Shown in pieces: positions 1 to 6,981 of a DNA stretch of 64,000 bases. How positions within the stretch are numbered: the stretch's first letter is position 1; every line of letters begins with the position of its first letter. Made by a program: the position numbers and the translations under genes. Source of the stretch: JAEUIE01 sp046350055 (GTDB lineage: Bacteria > Planctomycetota > Planctomycetia > Gemmatales > HRBIN36); the NCBI GenBank assembly GCA_046350055.1, contig JAXMBC010000001.1, forward strand, positions 4,030,001 through 4,094,000, written 5' to 3'. The notes under the pieces were generated by a model. It ran no database searches, was not told the origin of the DNA, and saw nothing but the letters and a program-made list of their open reading frames with translations.

Positions 1-54
1 ACTTACTTGTGATGGATATATACACTGACTTGAACTCACCATCAGGAGTATGTC

Positions 55-507
55 ATGACGGCAACAATTATGAGCTGTGTAATCATCAGCATGACGGCAC
101 TTTCTCCGAGTGAGCAGGTTAAAACAGAGCTACTCGCTGCTGACCGTGCGTTCTGCAAAGCTACAGAAGAAAAGGGCATCCACGGCTGGATGAGCTACAT
201 GGCTCTAGATGCTGCCCGACTGGGCCCGATTGGCAGTAAGTTTGTGTCAGGGCACGATGCTATCCGCAAGCAGGATACGCCGCTGTTTGCAGATCAGCAT
301 AAGAAACTGCTCTGGGAACCAGGTGATGTGCATGCCTTCGCAGATGGCAAATCCGGAATCACGACCGGAAAGTACCGTATCGTCGAGAAGTCAGCGGACG
401 GTACCGAAAAGGTCCTTTCCAAAGGAGCCTATGTGACAACCTGGAGAAAAGACGCTCAAGGTTGGCGTGTGATCTTCGATACCGGTGTGCCAGAAGAGAA
501 GAAGTAG
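55..507 (+). CDS. NTF2/SnoaL-like (DUF4440-type) protein, possibly exported
   Basis: A 150-residue protein with the look of the NTF2-like superfamily: an N-terminal helix followed by a segment that reads as a small alpha+beta cone with the typical end 'VTTWRKDAQGWRVIFDTG', as in DUF4440/SnoaL-like proteins. The first 16 residues are hydrophobic and could be a weak signal peptide. The start is set by AGGAG at 44-48, seven bases upstream; an ATG at 50 opens only a two-codon frame. Only 3 bases separate it from thpR, so the two are probably co-transcribed. No catalytic residues can be assigned and the substrate is unknown; the fold is an inference. Confidence 0.72.
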   Translation: MTATIMSCVIISMTALSPSEQVKTELLAADRAFCKATEEKGIHGWMSYMALDAARLGPIGSKFVSGHDAIRKQDTPLFADQHKKLLWEPGDVHAFADGKSGITTGKYRIVEKSADGTEKVLSKGAYVTTWRKDAQGWRVIFDTGVPEEKK

Positions 508-510
508 ACG

Positions 511-1068
511 ATGCCCCGTCTCTTCATTGCAATTGATTTACCGTTGGAAGTGAAGCGATCGCTGGTGTTGCTTCAGCCCACCCCTTGTCCTGATGTCAAG
601 CTGACAACACCTGAGCAGATGCACATAACTGTGCATTTCCTTGGTGAAACAGAGTTAGAACCAGTCAAGCAGGCACTGCAATCTATATCAGTATCGCCAA
701 TCACACTGTATCTCGATCAGTTGGGATCTTTCGAGGGTGCCAAGAGAGACACGATCCTCTGGATAGGTGTTCGTTTAACAGATGAACTCAGGGAGCTACA
801 TCGATCCTTAGCTATCGCGCTCGCAAGTACAGGTTATCGCGCAGAAGCACGACCGTACCATCCCCATATTACACTTGCTCGATACAAGGGTAGGCACGAC
901 GCGATTGTAGAGCATTTCCTCCAGCAAAAGCCCATGGCATTGCCCGAAATCAAAGTGAAAGAGTTTCACTTGTGCTCCAGCACTTTGAGTCATGCTGGTC
1001 CAATCTATCAGGTGGTGGGGACTTACAGTTGTTTGCGGAACACATTCAAATCATCCCCTACGGCATAA
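511..1068 (+). CDS. thpR: RNA 2',3'-cyclic phosphodiesterase (2H family)
   Basis: A 185-residue 2H phosphoesterase. Both signature HxTx motifs are visible: 'HITVHFLG' near residue 42 and 'HPHITLARYKG' near residue 122. The start 'MPRLFIAIDLP' is the classic beginning of this family, which hydrolyses 2',3'-cyclic phosphate RNA ends and was once called 2'-5' RNA ligase. The protein is cytoplasmic. It is translated from a site overlapping the end of the preceding gene. Its last 46 bases overlap the convergent acetyltransferase gene. Length is normal for the family. The physiological RNA substrate is not shown by the sequence. Confidence 0.9.
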   Translation: MPRLFIAIDLPLEVKRSLVLLQPTPCPDVKLTTPEQMHITVHFLGETELEPVKQALQSISVSPITLYLDQLGSFEGAKRDTILWIGVRLTDELRELHRSLAIALASTGYRAEARPYHPHITLARYKGRHDAIVEHFLQQKPMALPEIKVKEFHLCSSTLSHAGPIYQVVGTYSCLRNTFKSSPTA

Positions 1069-1490
1069 AACTCCCGGATCGTTGCTTCCAGCGTATAGCC
1101 GTGTTTCAGATAGAAGTTGCGGGTTGGCAGGTAATGTGGCAGGCCTGAGGTTTCGATTAATAACAGTCTTCCCCGGGCCTGACGGATACGTTCCTCGGTG
1201 AAGCGTAATAGCTCGCTGCCGATTCCCTTCGACTGAATGCCTTTTTCGATGAATATCCAGTACAGGTACCACACATTCTCGGTCATTGCCGCTGGTGCAA
1301 AGTAAACGAAGCCAATGATGCGTCCATCCCTTTCCTCGGTATAGGCCTTGTGCTTTTGTGGGTTTGCATGATAATCGTCCAGCACTTCTCTAAGTGCAAC
1401 AATTTCATGTGGTTTGAATACAGCAGTGCCTTCAGCGATGGCGAGCAGGGTGGGGGTATCACTGGGAATGGTGGGGCGGAGCATGACCAT
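1023..1490 (-). CDS. GNAT-family N-acetyltransferase
   Basis: The protein carries the GNAT acetyl-CoA-binding motif A, 'QSKGIGSELLRFTEERIR', after the beta strand 'WYLYWIFIEKGI', and the C-terminal motif B region 'RNFYLKHGYTLEATIREFY'. It should transfer an acetyl group from acetyl-CoA to an amine; the acceptor is unknown. The open frame extends to a GTG at 1556, but the family usually begins just before 'LRPTIPSDTPTLLAIAEG', so an ATG at 1490 or 1484 is more likely; no clear ribosome site decides this. It converges on thpR with a 46-base overlap. Confidence 0.85.
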   Translation of the reverse strand: MVMLRPTIPSDTPTLLAIAEGTAVFKPHEIVALREVLDDYHANPQKHKAYTEERDGRIIGFVYFAPAAMTENVWYLYWIFIEKGIQSKGIGSELLRFTEERIRQARGRLLLIETSGLPHYLPTRNFYLKHGYTLEATIREFYAVGDDLNVFRKQL

Positions 1491-1670
1491 CCGTTCTGTC
1501 AAAGAAGCGAGCTGCATCACGGTGGGAAGGCGAGGCTCCCGCCGTGACCAGACCACCAGAGGATAGCACGTATGATGGCAGGTGACAACCAGGGAGCCAG
1601 TTCGGGTTGACGAACCTACCCACGCCTAGAGAATGTCATTAATACACACCGCAGTTACTTTGCCTATTCA

Positions 1671-1714
1671 GCCCTGAAAAGGGCGACCAGCAAGTAGCTA
1701 ACACCCCTTCGGGG
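1671..1714 (+). promoter_or_regulatory. Two hairpins in the alaS leader
   Basis: In the 180-base gap before alaS there are two compact inverted repeats. GCCCT-GAAA-AGGGC (1671-1684) is a five-pair stem capped by a GNRA tetraloop. CCCC-TTC-GGGG (1704-1714) follows it. An alternative pairing TAGC (1695-1698) with GCTA (1714-1717) would compete with the second stem. The arrangement could act as a leader attenuator or mRNA stabiliser for the synthetase gene, but there is no T-box specifier or tRNA-binding sequence that I can recognise. The function is inferred from position only. Confidence 0.4.
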
Positions 1715-1736
1715 CTAAGACAGGTACCCGTTCTCC

Positions 1737-4724
1737 ATGCGAACCTCGACCCAGATTCGACAAGACTTCATCCAATACTTCGTTGACAAATGCGGCCACA
1801 CCTTTGTGCCCAGTTCTCCGGTGGTCCCTCTCGACGACCCCACGCTCCTCTTCACCAACGCTGGTATGAACCAGTTCAAGGATGTCTTCCTCGGCACCGG
1901 AAGCAGGCCCTACAAGCGGGCTGTCAATTCGCAGAAATGCATCCGGGCCAGCGGCAAACACAATGATCTCGAAGACGTCGGCCGTGATACCTACCACCAC
2001 ACCTTCTTCGAAATGCTCGGCAACTGGTCGTTCGGCGACTACTACAAAGCCGACGCCATCCGCTGGGCCTGGGAACTGCTCACGAAAGTCTGGGGCATCG
2101 ATAAAAAGCGTCTGCACGCCACCGTCTTCGGTGGCGATCCGTTCTTCGGCATTCCAGGAGACGATGAAGCTGCCGAGTTGTGGGCGAAGGAAACCGATAT
2201 CAATCCCAAGCACATTCACCGCTTCGGGATGAAGGACAACTTCTGGATGATGGGTGAAACCGGCCCCTGCGGTCCGTGCACCGAAATCCACGTGGACCGC
2301 ACCCCTGATGGTACCGGCGGCCCACTCGTCAACGCTGGCGTTCACGAAGTGATGGAGATCTGGAACCTCGTCTTCATCCAGTACAACTCTAATCTGCACA
2401 CCGGCGGACAGGAAGAGCTGTTCAACTTCGACAAGCTCTCTGAGCAGGATCGTAAGAACTCCTCCTGGGAGTCACGCAACCACATCCTGCAGAAGTACCG
2501 TGAACTATCCCCACTCCCGGCCAAGCATGTCGATACCGGCATGGGCTTCGAGCGAGTGACTGCTGTCTTGCAGAATAAAGCCAGCAACTACGATACCGAT
2601 GTGTTCATGCCGTTGATTACAGCTATTGGCGAACAACTGAATGCCACCTACACCGGCAAGCTGGATGACCCGAAGGATATCGCTTTTCGTGTCCTTGCCG
2701 ATCACCTGCGTATGCTCACGATCTCGCTGACGGATCGTGCAGAGTTCAGCAACAAGGGCCGAGGCAGCGTCATTCGCTCCGTTCTCCGCCGTGCTGTCCG
2801 CTTTGGGTACCAGACCTTCGGCCAGCGCGAACCGTTCCTCTACAAACTCGTCCCCGCTGTCGTCCATCAAATGGGCGATGCCTTCCCTGAACTGAAAGCA
2901 CACCCAGGCAAGGTTGCTGAGCAGATACGTGGGGAGGAGGCTGATTTCTTCAGGACTGTTGAGCGAGGTTTAATTGAATTTGAGGATGCTGTTGTAAACA
3001 CCGTTGCGGATCGTCTTGAAGTAACTATTGGTAGAGGCGTTTCAACTACCAAGACATTTATCGGAGGTGGTTTGCCGGGAAATGTTCAGGAATTCTATCG
3101 CCCGAATCACACTGTCAGATTTCTTTATGCTGATACACTGCAGGAGTTTGCTAAGATCGTACTAAATCCTGACGGAGTGAGAGAGTATTGTAAGCAATTC
3201 AACAATAACTTGGTTATCACAGCAGATCGAGTCTTCACGTTATTTGCCACGCATGGCTTCCCATTTGATTTGACCAAACAAATGGCAAGTGAGTATGGCA
3301 TGCAAATAGATGAGGTTGGGTTTGAGCGATTAAAACAGGAACACGAATATCGATCCAAAGGGAAAGCCGTCGCTTCGCAAATCGGCGTCAACCTCGCTCT
3401 CCCGCTTCCCCCCACCGATGATCGCCCCAAGTGGGATGGCGATAAAGGTATCGCCCGGGTTCTCGGGTGGATCAGCACCGACAAGGAATATGTCACCTCC
3501 GGTAGCTTGAAAGCCACCGGTGGGGTTGATTCACCTGTCGCCCTCATTCTCGATCGCACCTGTTTCTATGCCGAGGCAGGCGGACAGGTGGGGGACACCG
3601 GCACCATCAGCAGCGATTCCGGCGAGTTCCAGGTGACCAGCACCATCAAGCGTGGCGATGCCATCGGCCATGTCGGCCATGTTGTGCGTGGCGAATTCCG
3701 TGTTGGTGAATCGGTACGTCTCCAGGTATCGAGCGACCGTGACTTCACCCGTAAGAACCATACCGCCACCCACCTCGCTCACTGGGCATTGCAGAAAGTG
3801 CTAGGCAGCCACGTTGAACAACGAGGCTCCAAGGTCAAGCCGGATGAGTTTACATTCGACTTCAGCCATAGCGCAGCCCTCACCTCTGCTGAGAAGGCCG
3901 AGGTGGAACGGCTTGTAAATGAAAAAGTCTACCAGGACCTTGAAGTGCAGTGGAAGGAACTGCCGATTGCAGAGGCAAAGAAGCTACCTGGCGTGAAGGC
4001 ATTTTTTGGCGACAAGTACGGTGACGCCGTGCGGGTGGTACAAATCGGCGATGGCTTCAGCACCGAGTTCTGCGGCGGCACCCACCTGAACCGCACCGGT
4101 GCCATCGGTCTGTTCAAGATCACCGGCGAGGAAGCAGTGGGCAAAGGAATCCGTCGCATTTCAGCAGTCACTGCAAAGCAGGCCGTGGAAGTTGTGCAAC
4201 ATGCTGATCGGTTGCTGGGTGAACTGGTGACACTCTTCAAATGCCAGGCTACTGATGTGCCCAAACGAGTGATCGCATTGCTGGATGAGCAAAAGAAACT
4301 CAAGGATCAACTGAAGAAGGGTTCCACCCATGATTTGGGTATGGTAGCCGACAAGATGCTGACCGAAGCCATGGAGATCAACGGCATCAAGATTATTGCT
4401 GGTGCATTGCCCGAGGGTGTTGCTGACGAGGCAGTGCGCACTCAGATCGACCGTTTGCGGCAAATGGCAGGCTCTTGCGTTATCATGCTCGGCTGGCCAG
4501 CTGATGGCGAAAAAGTAACACTGATCGCCGCTGCAACGGAGGACGTCGTCACCAGGGGAATTCATGCTGGCAAGCTCGTCGGACTTGCTGCAGGCCTGGT
4601 TGGCGGCAAGGGTGGCGGAAAGCCTACCCTGGCGCAAGCCGGGGGCAAGGACGCCAGTAAGCTGGAATCCGCTATTGAAGCTGCCAGAAACGAAGCTGCT
4701 GCAGTGCTGAAGAAAGTCTCCTGA
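1737..4724 (+). CDS. alaS: Alanyl-tRNA synthetase
   Basis: A 995-residue class II synthetase that charges tRNA-Ala. The catalytic core is at the N terminus ('LFTNAGMNQFKDVFLG', 'GPCGPCTEIH' and 'GMGFERV'). The editing domain has the zinc motifs HxxxH ('HTATH', about residue 675) and CxxxH ('CGGTH', about 778). The C-terminal DHHA1/C-Ala part ends in a glycine-rich segment near residue 950-970. The protein is longer than the usual ~875 residues because about 100 residues lie between the catalytic core and the conserved 'FATHGFPFDLT' segment. Bases 2941-3360, covering this insert and part of the conserved segment, are much richer in A+T than the rest of the gene. The ATG at 1737 is set by homology of the first residues. 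Confidence 0.97.
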   Translation: MRTSTQIRQDFIQYFVDKCGHTFVPSSPVVPLDDPTLLFTNAGMNQFKDVFLGTGSRPYKRAVNSQKCIRASGKHNDLEDVGRDTYHHTFFEMLGNWSFGDYYKADAIRWAWELLTKVWGIDKKRLHATVFGGDPFFGIPGDDEAAELWAKETDINPKHIHRFGMKDNFWMMGETGPCGPCTEIHVDRTPDGTGGPLVNAGVHEVMEIWNLVFIQYNSNLHTGGQEELFNFDKLSEQDRKNSSWESRNHILQKYRELSPLPAKHVDTGMGFERVTAVLQNKASNYDTDVFMPLITAIGEQLNATYTGKLDDPKDIAFRVLADHLRMLTISLTDRAEFSNKGRGSVIRSVLRRAVRFGYQTFGQREPFLYKLVPAVVHQMGDAFPELKAHPGKVAEQIRGEEADFFRTVERGLIEFEDAVVNTVADRLEVTIGRGVSTTKTFIGGGLPGNVQEFYRPNHTVRFLYADTLQEFAKIVLNPDGVREYCKQFNNNLVITADRVFTLFATHGFPFDLTKQMASEYGMQIDEVGFERLKQEHEYRSKGKAVASQIGVNLALPLPPTDDRPKWDGDKGIARVLGWISTDKEYVTSGSLKATGGVDSPVALILDRTCFYAEAGGQVGDTGTISSDSGEFQVTSTIKRGDAIGHVGHVVRGEFRVGESVRLQVSSDRDFTRKNHTATHLAHWALQKVLGSHVEQRGSKVKPDEFTFDFSHSAALTSAEKAEVERLVNEKVYQDLEVQWKELPIAEAKKLPGVKAFFGDKYGDAVRVVQIGDGFSTEFCGGTHLNRTGAIGLFKITGEEAVGKGIRRISAVTAKQAVEVVQHADRLLGELVTLFKCQATDVPKRVIALLDEQKKLKDQLKKGSTHDLGMVADKMLTEAMEINGIKIIAGALPEGVADEAVRTQIDRLRQMAGSCVIMLGWPADGEKVTLIAAATEDVVTRGIHAGKLVGLAAGLVGGKGGGKPTLAQAGGKDASKLESAIEAARNEAAAVLKKVS

Positions 4725-4736
4725 GGCAAGCGTTGT

Positions 4737-5885
4737 ATGCGCCGATTCTTCACACTGAATCGGCTTAACTCAACTTGTCGAACATCAGCCTATCGGTTAT
4801 CTGCATTGCCTTCTAACGTGCAGGTTGACACCATGCTGGCTTTGTTCTGTTGCCTGATGCTGATCGAAGATCCTCTGGTTGAATCCGTTCGTCCAGTGGA
4901 AGCTTCCGAACCGCCTATTGCTTCAGCTCTCAACGACTCCATGAGACTCAACTATCAGAGTGAACGCCTGGAACGGGAGCGAGGTGGTTCAGGCGGCATG
5001 ATGGGCAACCCCATGGGCGATGGTGGCCCGGGATACACCTTGCGATTTCTGCCACAGCAAGCTGTCGATGGCCAGCCCACTGAACTGGGCTTCCTTCGTC
5101 AACAACTGCAACTTGGCGTTCCCGTGTATAAGGATGACACGAATATGGTGCTCCTCAACGGAGGAGTGCAAAACATGCTCTTTCAAGGCTCTGCTGTGTT
5201 CCCGGAATCAGGCCGATTGATGACGAGTCAGCTATGGAGCGTGCGGATGGGTCCTGGGTACTTCCGGCAATTGGGTGACGGCTGGTCGCTTGGCCTTCTC
5301 TCCAGCGTGAATATCTCCAGCGATGAACCGTTCAAGTATAGCCGAGATGTAAATGCCAATGTGATCGGTTTCCTTCGAATACCTGCGAACGATACAGATT
5401 CCTGGATGTTCTCAGTCATGTACGCCCCATTGGGTGAAATTCCGTTTCCCATCCCTGGCGTGGCTTATCAATGGCGACCCAGTCAGGAATGGAACATCAA
5501 CCTCGGAATTCCGTTCAGCATCAGCTATAAGCCAAGTGATTGCTGGAGCTTCGACTTTAACTGGATGCCGGTGCGTACCTTTCGTCTGCAATCGGGATAC
5601 CAGTTGACGGATTCGCTGCAACTGTTCGCCCGCTGGCAGTGGACGAATGAAAGCTGGTTCCTCAGCGACCGTGAGGATGATCGGGAGCGGCTGTTCTACT
5701 ATGAGATGTCGGTGATGGGTGGCTTGCGTTACCAGCTTTACGACCGCATCTTTGCCGAGTTTGGGGCAGGCTATGCGTTCAACCGTTATTTCTTCAACGG
5801 TCGCAACTTCGATGATCGCGACAACGATCGAATTGGTCTGGCCCCCGGGCTGATGATCCAGACTGGCATCAACATGCGTTTCTGA
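4737..5885 (+). CDS. Predicted outer-membrane beta-barrel protein (DUF6268-like)
   Basis: A 382-residue protein beginning 12 bases after alaS. The C-terminal two thirds consist of alternating aromatic/polar strands ('WSLGLLSSVNISSD', 'WNINLGIPFSISYKP', 'LRYQLYDRIFAEFGAGYAF') and it ends in Phe ('GINMRF'), as outer-membrane barrels do. It resembles planctomycete proteins filed under DUF6268. A second possible start at 4833 gives 'MLALFCCLMLIEDPL', which is a better secretion signal than the first residues of the long form, so the start is uncertain. A Gly/Met-rich linker follows near residue 85. The transported molecule, if any, is unknown. Confidence 0.75.
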   Translation: MRRFFTLNRLNSTCRTSAYRLSALPSNVQVDTMLALFCCLMLIEDPLVESVRPVEASEPPIASALNDSMRLNYQSERLERERGGSGGMMGNPMGDGGPGYTLRFLPQQAVDGQPTELGFLRQQLQLGVPVYKDDTNMVLLNGGVQNMLFQGSAVFPESGRLMTSQLWSVRMGPGYFRQLGDGWSLGLLSSVNISSDEPFKYSRDVNANVIGFLRIPANDTDSWMFSVMYAPLGEIPFPIPGVAYQWRPSQEWNINLGIPFSISYKPSDCWSFDFNWMPVRTFRLQSGYQLTDSLQLFARWQWTNESWFLSDREDDRERLFYYEMSVMGGLRYQLYDRIFAEFGAGYAFNRYFFNGRNFDDRDNDRIGLAPGLMIQTGINMRF

Positions 5886-6980
5886 TTATTTACCCGATGC
5901 TCGCTGGTAGCGTGTATCCTTCAGTCGTGGATCATTCTGCAGCCGTTCCTTGCAATCTCGGGCTTTGGCAGCATCGCCAAGCTTGTCGAAAATATCGACC
6001 AGATAGAAAAGTGCTTTCGCCTGCTGCTGGCGGTCTTGCATGTAGACTGTATCGACCCAGAGATACTCCCACATAGCTTCCCGGGGCTGCTGCATGAGAC
6101 GATAGTAGTCGCCACGGGTCAGGTGAATAGCAGCTCGATTGCGGCCATCATCACCGACAGTTTTGAGTTGTGCTTCCCATGCAGCCAGGGCCTTGCCTGG
6201 GTCTTTGAGTGCCTGGCAAAAAACTCTTTTGGCTTCCAGGTCAGGCTGAATGGCTCGATCGGCAATGGTAGTCAGTTCAGTCAAAGCTTTTTCCAACGCG
6301 GTTGCTTTGCTGGCAGCAGCAGTTTTATCGGTCAGTAAGGCTTGCTGCAGTTCCTGCATCAGGAGGTCACTACGCAGCAGATCGCATCGGCTGGCGACCT
6401 CCTTGTTGTCAGTGCCAAACCGGGAACGAATCTGGGCCAGGGCGGTAGTCACTTCATCAACAGGTTGACGCGAAGCAATCAGCAACCGACCCAGCATGTC
6501 GTAACAGCTCAGTAGTTGTCGACTGTCTGCATGGGTACGTACGAATGCACGCAGTGAATCAATGGCTGTTGCCGGGTTGACACCAGCTTCAGCCTGCATG
6601 GCTCGCAATTCAGCAAGCTTGTATTCGAGGTGACGGCGGAGCAGTTTCTTGTCAGCAGCGATCTTCTTCTGAGCTTCCAGATAGCCAGCCAGTGCAGCGT
6701 CGAGTCGCCGTTCTTTCTCGGCTGAACGGGCTGCATTCATCTCCGTCTGCGGCTCGCCATCATAAATCACATCGAGAAGATCGCCAGCCGGAACATCCGT
6801 TCGTCGGCCATCAGTTCCGGTGATGGTAACCTTGCCTGGGTCTTCCATGTTAATGGTGCCTGATCGCAGCAGGCTACTTCCCGCTTTGGAAGAACGATCC
6901 AGGTAGGTTACCCGATCCTGGGCGGCCAATGGGGCTGTGCTGACAAGAATGGCAAGACAAACGTACCGAAACATGCACAT
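5886..6980 (-). CDS. Exported TPR-like protein of unknown function
   Basis: A 364-residue protein with a clear signal peptide ending 'APLAAQ'. Residues 25-75 form a small beta-rich segment ('DRVTYLDRSSKAGSSLLRSG', 'KVTITGTDGRRTDVPAGDLL') followed by helical repeats with TPR character ('ALAGYLEAQKKI', 'AALAWEAQLK'-like spacing, 'ALFYLVDIFDKLGDAAKARDC'). Its ATG lies one base after the stop of the 999-residue TPR gene, so the two form a translationally coupled pair transcribed toward low coordinates. A role as a periplasmic scaffold with the larger protein is an inference. The gene converges on the barrel gene with no intergenic space. Confidence 0.78.
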   Translation of the reverse strand: MCMFRYVCLAILVSTAPLAAQDRVTYLDRSSKAGSSLLRSGTINMEDPGKVTITGTDGRRTDVPAGDLLDVIYDGEPQTEMNAARSAEKERRLDAALAGYLEAQKKIAADKKLLRRHLEYKLAELRAMQAEAGVNPATAIDSLRAFVRTHADSRQLLSCYDMLGRLLIASRQPVDEVTTALAQIRSRFGTDNKEVASRCDLLRSDLLMQELQQALLTDKTAAASKATALEKALTELTTIADRAIQPDLEAKRVFCQALKDPGKALAAWEAQLKTVGDDGRNRAAIHLTRGDYYRLMQQPREAMWEYLWVDTVYMQDRQQQAKALFYLVDIFDKLGDAAKARDCKERLQNDPRLKDTRYQRASGK

Positions 6981-6981
6981 C

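Noticed and set aside
1698..2399. Long open frame on the minus strand inside alaS
   Set aside because: It is the antisense shadow of the well-conserved synthetase; composition follows the codons of alaS.
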